This document shows positions 1 to 6,269 of a stretch of DNA of 10,228 bases, piece by piece; within the stretch, counting starts at the first letter, position 1; each line of letters starts with the position of its first letter. Position numbers and translations under genes: made by a program. Source of the DNA: JAVBKA01 sp031546715 (GTDB lineage: Bacteria > Bacillota > Clostridia > Oscillospirales > UBA929); NCBI GenBank assembly GCA_031546715.1, contig JAVBKA010000168.1:1-10228 (forward strand). The letters are read 5' to 3'. Under the pieces are notes generated by a model. That model was not told where the DNA came from and ran no database searches. It was given only the letters and a program-made list of their open reading frames with translations.

Positions 1-10
1 GATATTTCAC

Positions 11-39
11 TTGCAAAACATTGGAATATATGCTATTCT
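11..39 (+). promoter_or_regulatory. Probable promoter of the tRNA-Pro gene
   Basis: A -35-like TTGCAA (11-16) and a -10-like TATTCT (34-39) are separated by 17 bases. TGC just upstream of the -10 (31-33) fits an extended -10. Each hexamer matches the sigma-A consensus at 4 of 6 positions. Transcription would start near 46, a few bases before the mature tRNA end at 53. Promoter activity is inferred; a tRNA further upstream of the window could also be the transcript's first gene. Confidence 0.4.
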
Positions 40-52
40 GTCTGAAGGATAT

Positions 53-128
53 CCGGGTGTAGCCCAGGTGGTAGAGCGCATGACTGGGGGTCATGAGGCC
101 GCAAGTTCAAGTCTTGTCACTCGGACCA
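53..128 (+). tRNA. tRNA-Pro, anticodon GGG
   Basis: A full cloverleaf can be folded. The acceptor stem pairs 53-59 with 118-124, with one G-U pair. The anticodon stem pairs 79-83 with 91-95 around the loop CTGGGGG, with anticodon GGG at 86-88. The T stem pairs 101-105 with 113-117 around TTCAAGT. The gene encodes the discriminator A (125) and CCA (126-128). GGG reads proline codons CCC and CCU. The D stem (62-65 with 74-77) has one C-A mismatch where most tRNAs have U-A, which is a small oddity. The gene is followed directly by a terminator, so it ends its transcript. Confidence 0.95.
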
Positions 129-131
129 AAG

Positions 132-173
132 AAAAACCTCACAGCCGTAAGGCTTTGAGGTTTTTCGTTTTTT
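132..173 (+). terminator. Rho-independent terminator of tRNA-Pro
   Basis: The outer stem pairs 132-141 with 156-165, the inner stem AGCC (143-146) pairs with GGCT (151-154), and the loop is GTAA. A C/T mismatch separates the two helices. A run of six T follows at 168-173. The stem starts only four bases after the CCA end. Confidence 0.9.
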
Positions 174-330
174 ATTATGCTCCCTAAAATAACATCAAAA
201 AACGCTCTTTGTCCCTTACTTTGAACTCAGAACTTGGCTCAGGATTTGCGCTGTTTTTTCGTCACTTCCGCTAGATTATTTTTTCACCGCTCAGGCACAT
301 TTCAACGCTCTTTTTATCATCCTAAATATT
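174..330. other. Intergenic stretch with no recognisable feature
   Basis: No frame on either strand gives a convincing protein, and I see no RNA gene. A ten-base motif AACGCTCTTT occurs twice (201-210 and 304-313), which may be chance. The stretch separates the tRNA from a decayed gene region and may itself be remnant DNA. Confidence 0.4.
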
Positions 331-359
331 TTGGTAAACAACCTTGATTTTGGTATAAT
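331..359 (+). promoter_or_regulatory. Sigma-A type promoter of the broken Fic gene
   Basis: TTGGTA (331-336) and a perfect TATAAT (354-359) are spaced by exactly 17 bases. A Shine-Dalgarno AGAGGAAG (366-373) follows, 7 bases before the ATG at 381. The complete set of expression signals argues that the gene downstream was once functional and may still be transcribed. Confidence 0.65.
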
Positions 360-380
360 TAAAGTAGAGGAAGTGAGCGC

Positions 381-544
381 ATGAACATTGATGATTTGAT
401 ACAGAAAATTGATTTTTACCGTGAAAAAATCGAAGAGCGTAGACCATTGATAGCGAATGGGCTGGACGTTATCGCGATGAGCAAGTATTTATAACAGGAA
501 CGGAATATATCCCCCCTGCGGCTGACGATGTACCACAAGGTTAA
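381..544 (+). pseudogene. Fic-family (AMPylator/Doc-like) protein, internally deleted and frameshifted remnant
   Basis: From the ATG at 381 a 37-residue frame runs to TAA at 492-494. Its first 23 residues (MNIDDLIQKIDFYREKIEER and on) look like the amino end of Fic-domain proteins, which often begin with a helix ending in RPL. A second frame, open from 443 to a TAA at 542-544, reads GRYRDEQVFITGTEYIPPAA and then DDVPQ. This matches the conserved block just before the catalytic part of Fic proteins (a GxYR, then a V-Y/F-I-x-G, then a PPxxVP pattern). Between the two matches the usual segment with the inhibitory S/T-x-x-x-E-G-N region is gone, and the whole catalytic HPFxxGNGR part is absent. 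The coding sequence has therefore lost an internal piece, changed frame and lost its 3' end. The family call is from remembered patterns; a 37-residue peptide could still be made. Confidence 0.6.
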
Positions 545-569
545 TCCGTTAGTTTGAGGGGATTCTAAA

Positions 570-656
570 ATTTTACGACCCGAAATATTTCAAGTTGCCC
601 CAAAGGATGATTTCACCGTACATGTTTTCTTTCTTATCAGCCTAAAGTTGACATAA
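570..656 (+). pseudogene. Fragment resembling a DUF2442-family protein
   Basis: The frame from 570 reads about 28 codons and includes LRPEIFQVAPKDDFTVHVFF (573-632). The pattern of P, then a hydrophobic stretch, then PxDDFTV and an aromatic strand resembles the start of DUF2442 proteins, small proteins often encoded beside DUF4160 genes. A GAGGGG at 556-561 sits where a Shine-Dalgarno would be, but the codon at the expected start is ATT (570-572), so the ATG may have mutated. The match stops where the frame enters the left arm of the 21-bp inverted repeat, and the stop TAA is at 654-656. Nothing after the repeat continues the family. Function is unknown; this is a tentative identification of a broken gene. 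Confidence 0.35.
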
Positions 657-686
657 CAACACTAATTATGTCAACTTTAGGCTGAT
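636..686. repeat. Perfect 21-bp inverted repeat with a 9-base loop
   Basis: The arms 636-656 and 666-686 are perfectly complementary (left arm begins ATCAGCCTAAAGTTGACATA). The loop is CAACACTAA. No T run follows on either strand, so it does not look like a standard terminator. It interrupts the DUF2442-like fragment. It may be a palindromic mobile element of the MITE or REP kind, a paired insertion-sequence end, or a structured RNA element. Which of these cannot be decided from one copy. Confidence 0.85.
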
Positions 687-743
687 TATTGCTATATTTC
701 TCAATTTTCTCAAACATTTTTGCATGATTTACTATTTGCCCAC

Positions 744-770
744 TTGATTTTTATTACAAACTAGTATAAA
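744..770 (+). promoter_or_regulatory. Weak candidate promoter for the SLH surface protein gene
   Basis: TTGATT (744-749) and TATAAA (765-770) both resemble sigma-A hexamers, but the spacing is only 15 bases. It is the best candidate I see in the AT-rich leader 687-862, which otherwise shows nothing recognisable. The resulting untranslated leader would be about 85 bases. Confidence 0.25.
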
Positions 771-848
771 CTACAAAATAGTCTTGTCGAAAATTGTCGA
801 ATTATGCGATTTGTGGAGTTTTATATCATTTGCGAACTTATACAACTT

Positions 849-853
849 GGAGG
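849..853 (+). promoter_or_regulatory. Ribosome binding site deciding a TTG start
   Basis: GGAGG at 849-853 directly touches an in-frame ATG at 854, which is too close for initiation. The in-frame TTG at 863 lies 9 bases downstream, a usable spacing. Starting there gives MRKR followed at once by a hydrophobic signal-peptide core. This favours TTG 863 over ATG 854 and over the still earlier TTG at 794, which has no good Shine-Dalgarno. Confidence 0.65.
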
Positions 854-862
854 ATGGACATT

Positions 863-3463
863 TTGAGGAAACGTTTTGCAGCATTTTTAGCAGCACTGGC
901 TGTTATTTTATTTTTTTGTCCAATACAAAGCCTTGCTTTTGAGGTGCAATCACATTCCGACACTCCAAATGTCATTAATATCGAAGACGGTATTTCCGCC
1001 TCTATTCCTATTGCTGCAGGAGAGACGCTGATTATTAATGGGATGAAATTTTCCAACATTGAGAGTTTTGTGCAGAGCATTGATGTCACTGGTCATGGAG
1101 AAGAGCCTGATAATTTTGTAGCTCCCTCTGGGATTACGGTTGAATTCGTAAGCCTTGATTCTGCCGTCATATGTGATATACTATTTACATATCTTGGCGA
1201 CTCGAGTGCAGAGGTTGCCATATTAACGGATGAGATAGAGGCAAAGCCAGTTACTGGCGCAATGCAGGCAACAATATTTGAGAGTAAATGTATCAATGGC
1301 ATTGTTTTTAAAGATTTCGGAGATAGCGTAGAAATATCTATATTGCCAAACAATAGATTCGTTTATCGCGAGACTCTAACTGCCGTTATCCCCGCAGGTG
1401 CGGAAGTTATGTTAAACGAAGCGACATTTACAAACAGCAATGAAGACACTTCCGCTGAAATTTCATTGCAAATAGGTCAAGACGGCGATGTTTTTGTATT
1501 AACACTGCATAACAATATGTCTGTAAAGGTTAATGAAACCTTTGTTAAATCAGTCGATACAGAAGTATTTTTGTATTATTCTTCCGCATTCGGGGACTTT
1601 GACGTTTCCTTTGAAAACGGTGCAGCATTACTTGATGATATTTTATTTACCGCAGACCACCGTGGCTCAGTTCAAACCAGCCTGAGTTTTCCCGGCGAAT
1701 ATACCATTAACGGCGGCATAACAACGGCTTGCTTTGAAGCTGGTAATGGACAATTCGTAAATACGTCTAAAAACGTCACCATAGACGCCTCTAAGCTCAC
1801 CACCGGCGCAACAGCAAGTGTGTATTCATCAGGAGAATCCGCCATTTCCTTTCTGCTACCCGCCGACAACTACGCACTTAATGCCCCGATAGAAGAGGCG
1901 GCGGCTTACGTTAATTCTGCCGAGTGGACGTTAAAAGGCGCAAAGGGCTTGGAATATCTTTTTTCTGCGGACAACCAAGGCGTATCATCCGCTGCATTTG
2001 ACGCGGATACTTCGACTGCCGCTTTAACAGTCACTGATGATAGAATAACATTAGCGGTCAGCGGCACCCCCATTGTGTCGCCAAGCCCATCGCCAGAACC
2101 TTCGACGTCACCGGAGCCTTCAACTTCTCCTGAACCGTCACCTTCTCCTGAACCGTCAACTCCCTACGAGCCGCCGATCTCTCCTGAACCAACGCCTACA
2201 CCAATACCTACACCAATAACACCCATAACACCAACACCCGCACCGATTGTAACCTCAACCTCTGTCGAATACGGAACTGTCCTAGCTCCAATTGTTTCAC
2301 AGGGCGGACTGATAACCGCTGAGATAACCTCAGCGGCTGTAAATTTAATGATTGAATCCGTTATAAACACTGAGGCTGCGAACACTGGTCAGCATGTAGT
2401 GGTTGCTTTTAGCGCGCCTGTGTCTAACGGCTCGGCAGTTACCCATCAAGAGCTGATAATTCCGGCGGGCGCAATTACGGCGTTGGCGCATGACACTAAG
2501 GCTTCTGTAAAAACAAGCACTGCGCTAGGAACAATTGAGCTGGACAATCGTGTTTTAGACGCAATTGCCGATGCCATAGGAACTCAAAGTGACGCAAAGG
2601 TAACTATCAGCGCAGAAAAAGTAAACGCCTCCACTCTTCATGCGGAGGAGCAAAAATTAATCGGTGACAGACCCGTGATTGACATAAAAATAAACGTAGG
2701 TGTTACTACTGTAAGTGCTTTCAACGGCGGAAAGGCCACAATAAAAATCCCCTACACCTTAAGTCCAGATGAAAACGCCGAAGCTATTATCATTTTTTAC
2801 ATTGACGGACGTGGGAAAGCCGTTCATGTAATAGGCAGATATGACGAAGGGTATTTAACTTTTGAAACAACTCATTTCTCGGTGTATGCCGTGGCATATA
2901 ACCCGATATCTTTTACCGATGTTACAGATGATTGGTGGGGCAAAAAGCACATAGACTTCATCGCCGCCCGCGATATACCTGAGGGCATAGGTGATAATAA
3001 TTTCGGTGTTTCGGAGGCTATTCCAAGAGGCGAGTACATTATATGGCTGATGAAGGCATATGGTTACACTGAAGAAACCGTCGATGCCTATGTCCCAAAT
3101 GGCACGAATTTTAAAGACGTATCGGGCGAGAGGTCAAACTGGTATCACATAGCAAAAGAGGAAAGAATATCATCAGGAATCGGCGACAATATGCTGGCAC
3201 CGAACAGAACGCTTACTCGGCAAGAAATGTTTACTCTCACCGTAAATATGCTGTTATCCCTGGATAAGCTCCCCATCAAGGACTCGACCCGTTCGCTCTC
3301 AGAATATATAGATATAAATACGATGGATAATGAACATTTTGGTTCAGCCGCTGTCCTCGCAGAAGGTAACATTCTCGCAATTGATACGAAAATTAGACCT
3401 CATGACGGTGCTACCCGTTCCGAGGCTGCGGCAGTTATTTCTAAACTGCTCAAAATATATTGA
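863..3463 (+). CDS. Secreted SLH-domain cell-surface protein with Pro-rich linker
   Basis: The 866-residue protein (from TTG 863) opens with MRKR and a hydrophobic run ending SLA, a signal peptide probably cut after residue 25. Residues 26-405 are a beta-rich, Thr/Ser-rich ectodomain that I do not recognise. Residues about 407-461 are a linker of SPEP and PTP type repeats. Residues about 465-680 resemble the accessory domain often found before SLH modules, ending in a strand pattern with FETTHFSVYAV. Three SLH domains follow at about 683-733, 749-798 and 814-866, each with its TRAE-like element (PRGE, TRQE, TRSE). SLH triplets bind pyruvylated secondary cell wall polymers, so the protein should sit on the wall with its amino part exposed. 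It stands alone as a transcription unit, converging with the ABC-F gene. The ligand or role of the ectodomain is unknown; adhesion or an S-layer associated role are both possible. Confidence 0.9.
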   Translation: MRKRFAAFLAALAVILFFCPIQSLAFEVQSHSDTPNVINIEDGISASIPIAAGETLIINGMKFSNIESFVQSIDVTGHGEEPDNFVAPSGITVEFVSLDSAVICDILFTYLGDSSAEVAILTDEIEAKPVTGAMQATIFESKCINGIVFKDFGDSVEISILPNNRFVYRETLTAVIPAGAEVMLNEATFTNSNEDTSAEISLQIGQDGDVFVLTLHNNMSVKVNETFVKSVDTEVFLYYSSAFGDFDVSFENGAALLDDILFTADHRGSVQTSLSFPGEYTINGGITTACFEAGNGQFVNTSKNVTIDASKLTTGATASVYSSGESAISFLLPADNYALNAPIEEAAAYVNSAEWTLKGAKGLEYLFSADNQGVSSAAFDADTSTAALTVTDDRITLAVSGTPIVSPSPSPEPSTSPEPSTSPEPSPSPEPSTPYEPPISPEPTPTPIPTPITPITPTPAPIVTSTSVEYGTVLAPIVSQGGLITAEITSAAVNLMIESVINTEAANTGQHVVVAFSAPVSNGSAVTHQELIIPAGAITALAHDTKASVKTSTALGTIELDNRVLDAIADAIGTQSDAKVTISAEKVNASTLHAEEQKLIGDRPVIDIKINVGVTTVSAFNGGKATIKIPYTLSPDENAEAIIIFYIDGRGKAVHVIGRYDEGYLTFETTHFSVYAVAYNPISFTDVTDDWWGKKHIDFIAARDIPEGIGDNNFGVSEAIPRGEYIIWLMKAYGYTEETVDAYVPNGTNFKDVSGERSNWYHIAKEERISSGIGDNMLAPNRTLTRQEMFTLTVNMLLSLDKLPIKDSTRSLSEYIDINTMDNEHFGSAAVLAEGNILAIDTKIRPHDGATRSEAAAVISKLLKIY
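2078..2250 (+). repeat. Low-complexity Pro-rich linker repeats inside the SLH gene
   Basis: The coding sequence repeats short units for SPEPST and PTPI. One 17-base unit, CTTCTCCTGAACCGTCA, occurs at 2124-2140 and again at 2142-2158, a period of 18 bases (six codons). Such in-frame repeats can expand or contract without breaking the frame, so the spacer length between ectodomain and wall anchor may vary between strains. Confidence 0.8.
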
Positions 3464-3491
3464 AAGACCTTGCTGAGCACCTGCGCTTTTC

Positions 3492-3548
3492 GTTAAAATA
3501 TGCATGCATACTCATATGAAACATACTCATATGCTCGCATATTTTAAC
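3492..3548. repeat. Inverted repeat enclosing a tandem direct repeat, between convergent genes
   Basis: The 12-base arms GTTAAAATATGC (3492-3503) and GCATATTTTAAC (3537-3548) are perfect complements. Inside the loop, CATACTCATATG occurs twice (3507-3518 and 3522-3533) with three A between. The position between two converging genes suggests a bidirectional terminator. The stem is AT-rich, though, and there is no long T tract beyond it, so termination is only inferred. Confidence 0.6.
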
Positions 3549-3566
3549 TATCGGGTTAATCCGCAC

Positions 3567-5126
3567 TTACTCCACCTTAAGCGTAAACTGCTTGCAATCC
3601 CATACATCGGTTGCAATTTCAGCGTAAAACTCAGGCTCATGGCAAACCATAATTATTGTACCCTTATATTCAATGAGGGCGCGCTTTAGTTCATCCTTTG
3701 CCTCTGGGTCAAGATGGTTTGTAGGCTCGTCCAAAACCAGAAAATTAGTTTCACGGTTAAGTATTTTGCAGAGCCGTACCTTTGCTTGCTCGCCGCCGCT
3801 TAGCACGTAGACTTTGCTCTCAAGCTGTTCGGTAGTTAATCCGCATTTTGCCAAGGCTCTCCGAACCTCTCTTTGATTATAGGACGGAAACTCGCCCCAA
3901 ACATCCTCAATACAGGTCGCCTTACTCATGGTTTTCGGCTCTTGCTCAAAGTACCCCACAAACAGGTTGCCGCCCTTGGTTGTACGTCCGCTAATGCTTG
4001 GAATTTCACCTAGAAAGCTCTTTAAAAGCGTGGTTTTTCCCATGCCGTTTGACCCGATTAGGGCTATTTTTTGTCCTCGCTCAATTACCTTGCTGATGGG
4101 CTTGGATAGCGGCTCATCGTATCCGATTACCAAATCGTTCATTTCTATGAGATATTTTTCTGGCGCGCGTGCCTGCATGAATCTGAATTCTGGCTTGGGT
4201 TTTTCTTTGGCAAGTGTTATAATTTCCATTTTATCAAGCTTTTTTTGCCGTGCCTTTGCCATATTGCTGGTTGCAACTCTTGCCTTGTTTCGTGCAACAA
4301 AGTCCTGCAAATCAGCAATAACCTCCTGCTGTCTTTCAAAGGCTGCTTCAAGCTGCTGCTTTGACTGCTTGTACAGACGCTGAAATTCCTCATAATTGCC
4401 AACGTATCTGGTTAAGCTTGCGTTTTCTACATGATAAATCAGCCCCACAGTGTCGTTTAAAAAGGGTATATCATGGGATATTAATATAAATGCGTTTTCA
4501 TAATTCTGCAAATACCGCTTTAGCCATGTAATATGCTCGTCGTCTAAATAGTTAGTCGGTTCGTCTAATAACAGCACGTCAGGCTTTTGCAGCAAAAGCT
4601 TTGCAAGAAGAATTTTTGTGCGCTGTCCTCCCGACAGGTCGTGGACATCTCTGTCAAGCCCGATGTCAGCAAGACCAATCCCCCGCGCGACCTCCTCGAC
4701 CTTTGCGTCAATGAGATAAAAATCGTTATGCTCCAACATGTCCTGAATATCGGCAGTTTTTTCGAGATAGTCGTTCATTTCAGCTTCTGTGATGTCCGTC
4801 CCCATAAGGTCGTACATTCTATTCATATCTGCTTCGGCTTCAAACAGGTAGGCAAAGGCCTGCCGCAGGCAGTCTCTTATGGACATTCCCTTGGTGAGGA
4901 CTGTGTGCTGGTCAAGATAGCCAATGCGCACACGCCTGGCCCATTCTATTTCCCCGGAATCGGGAAGAAGCTTGTCAGTAACGATGTTCATGAAGGTTGA
5001 CTTACCTTCGCCGTTGGCACCTACCAGTCCCACATGGTCGCCCTTAAGCAACCTGAAGGACACATTTTCAAAGATTTCCCGCCCGCCAAAATTGTGGCTT
5101 ACATTTTTAACTGTTAATATACTCAT
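3567..5126 (-). CDS. ABC-F family ATPase, ribosome-associated translation factor (YkpA/YbiT-like)
   Basis: The 519-residue protein has two ABC ATPase domains and no membrane segments, which defines ABC-F. Domain 1 shows Walker A GANGEGKST (36-44), signature LSGGQ (164-168), Walker B ending DEP (188-190) and the H-loop His in SHD (218). Domain 2 shows Walker A GSNGMGKTT (358-366), signature LSGGE (442-446), DEPTNHLD (466-473) and CHE (495-497) at the H-loop. The charged linker (about 245-325) carries the NKARVATSNMAKARQKKLDK motif expected to contact the P-site tRNA. ABC-F proteins bind the ribosomal E site and help resolve stalled translation. The linker is of ordinary length, so this looks like a housekeeping member and not an antibiotic-resistance one. 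GGGG precedes the ATG by 5 bases. The gene is divergent from the AraC gene and apparently monocistronic. Confidence 0.9.
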   Translation of the reverse strand: MSILTVKNVSHNFGGREIFENVSFRLLKGDHVGLVGANGEGKSTFMNIVTDKLLPDSGEIEWARRVRIGYLDQHTVLTKGMSIRDCLRQAFAYLFEAEADMNRMYDLMGTDITEAEMNDYLEKTADIQDMLEHNDFYLIDAKVEEVARGIGLADIGLDRDVHDLSGGQRTKILLAKLLLQKPDVLLLDEPTNYLDDEHITWLKRYLQNYENAFILISHDIPFLNDTVGLIYHVENASLTRYVGNYEEFQRLYKQSKQQLEAAFERQQEVIADLQDFVARNKARVATSNMAKARQKKLDKMEIITLAKEKPKPEFRFMQARAPEKYLIEMNDLVIGYDEPLSKPISKVIERGQKIALIGSNGMGKTTLLKSFLGEIPSISGRTTKGGNLFVGYFEQEPKTMSKATCIEDVWGEFPSYNQREVRRALAKCGLTTEQLESKVYVLSGGEQAKVRLCKILNRETNFLVLDEPTNHLDPEAKDELKRALIEYKGTIIMVCHEPEFYAEIATDVWDCKQFTLKVE

Positions 5127-5142
5127 TTTTACCCCGTCTTGT

Positions 5143-5171
5143 TTTATACTATGCTTTCTAAAGACCGTCCA
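5143..5171 (-). promoter_or_regulatory. Probable promoter of the ABC-F gene
   Basis: Read on the minus strand, TGGACG (5171-5166) and TATAAA (5148-5143) are 17 bases apart and resemble sigma-A -35 and -10 boxes. The start of transcription would fall just before the GGGG Shine-Dalgarno. The 101-base gap to the divergent AraC gene must hold both promoters. For the plus-strand gene I see only TATAGT (5173-5178) without a good -35, inside the small palindrome ACTATAGT (5171-5178). Confidence 0.45.
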
Positions 5172-5227
5172 CTATAGTAACACAAAATTGCAAAGCTGTC
5201 GAGAAGCAGTTTAGTAGAGGTATCAAA

Positions 5228-6205
5228 ATGAACGAAGAATTACTGGCAAGGCTGAAGGTGATATCTGCCGAGGAGCAGTCCATTCTTAATGGTGAGCCCG
5301 ATGTTCAGCAAAGTATATATTCCAGTGCCGCCGATTTTATTGTTGACAGTGAAAAAATGCTCCAAAAGGGCAAACTGATTGACATTCGCCCTCATACCAG
5401 ATTTGTGCAGTTTCCAAAGCACAGGCATAATTATATAGAAATCGTCTACATGTGTTCTGGCACATCCACCCATATAATCAACGACAAAGAGCAAGTTGTG
5501 CTTGAAAGCGGTGACCTGTTGTTTCTGAGCCAAAATGCCTGTCAGGAGATTATGCCCGCAGGTCTTGATGATATTGCCGTGAACTTTATTGTTTTGCCGG
5601 AGTTTTTTGATATTGCGTTCTCAATGATTCAGTGCAAAAACGTACTGCACGACTTTTTCATTGGCGCGCTCAGCCAAAAAAAGGGCGCAGTTGATTACAT
5701 TCACTTCAAGGTCTCGGACGTTAAACCAATTCAAAACCTTATGGAAAATATGATATGGTCATTTATGGAGGCGCAAGGGAATCACAGGCAGATAAATCAA
5801 ATTACAATGGGTCTGCTGTTTTTGCACATTCTCAGTTATGTGGACAGAATTGTTGCAAATACACCCCTGCAATACGAACAAAGCCTAGTGTTCGCCGTTA
5901 TGCAGTACCTTGAGGAAAATTATAAAAACGGCTCGCTGACTGAGCTTGCCGCACAGCTTAACCAGCCCTTAACCAGTTTGAGCCGCCTGATAAAAGCTAA
6001 CACAGGTCACACTTTCAAGGACTTACTGCAAAAAAAGCGGCTGGGTATGTCTGTTTTTTTACTGCTGTCAACAGATTGCACCCTTGAAGAGATAATTGAC
6101 ACTGTGGGTTATGAAAACAGCAGTTACTTTTACCGCATTTTCAGAAAAGAATATGGCGTTACTCCTCATAAATTTAAGCTTGCAAATAAGGACGGTAAAG
6201 TATAA
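5228..6205 (+). CDS. AraC-family transcriptional regulator, likely of the rhamnose operon
   Basis: The 325-residue protein has an amino cupin-like sensor domain (about 50-115) with PKHRHNYIEIVYMCSG (63-78) and then SGDLLFL (94-100). The HxH near a following E is the sugar-pocket pattern of many AraC members. The carboxyl part (about 220-316) is the double helix-turn-helix: the first lies around LTELAAQLNQPLTSLSRLIK (237-256), the second around VGYENSSYFYRIFRKEYGVT (293-312). About 50 extra residues precede the cupin. GAGG (5216-5219) sits 8 bases before the ATG. The gene lies 64 bases ahead of rhaB on the same strand, so it probably senses rhamnose or rhamnulose and activates this operon. The specificity is inferred from position only. 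Confidence 0.88.
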   Translation: MNEELLARLKVISAEEQSILNGEPDVQQSIYSSAADFIVDSEKMLQKGKLIDIRPHTRFVQFPKHRHNYIEIVYMCSGTSTHIINDKEQVVLESGDLLFLSQNACQEIMPAGLDDIAVNFIVLPEFFDIAFSMIQCKNVLHDFFIGALSQKKGAVDYIHFKVSDVKPIQNLMENMIWSFMEAQGNHRQINQITMGLLFLHILSYVDRIVANTPLQYEQSLVFAVMQYLEENYKNGSLTELAAQLNQPLTSLSRLIKANTGHTFKDLLQKKRLGMSVFLLLSTDCTLEEIIDTVGYENSSYFYRIFRKEYGVTPHKFKLANKDGKV

Positions 6206-6269
6206 AATTAAAGTCCTTAATATTTTGTTTTTACGAGCGTATATTAATAATGAAAGTGATGTGGCGACG

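Noticed and set aside
780..788. Short match to the tRNA-Pro 3' part (AGTCTTGTC, also at 110-118), considered as an att site
   Set aside because: Nine bases is too short, it does not reach the tRNA end, and no integrase gene is present between the two places.
3504..3689. 61-residue plus-strand frame starting MHTHMKHTHM
   Set aside because: Its start is produced by the CATACTCATATG direct repeat and the rest overlaps the ABC-F 3' end in antisense.
3928..4383. 151-residue plus-strand frame opposite the ABC-F gene
   Set aside because: It is antisense to conserved ATPase motifs; no ribosome binding site or known domain supports it. The plus-strand frames at 4587-5000 and 4924-5214 were rejected for the same reason.
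3567..5126. ABC-F gene as an antibiotic-resistance ribosomal protection factor
   Set aside because: The inter-domain linker is of normal length and carries the usual housekeeping motif; nothing in the context suggests resistance.
6196..6214. TAAAGT direct repeat (6196-6201 and 6209-6214) as an AraC-type operator before rhaB
   Set aside because: The half-site is only six AT-rich bases and lies partly inside the regulator's coding end; chance is likely.
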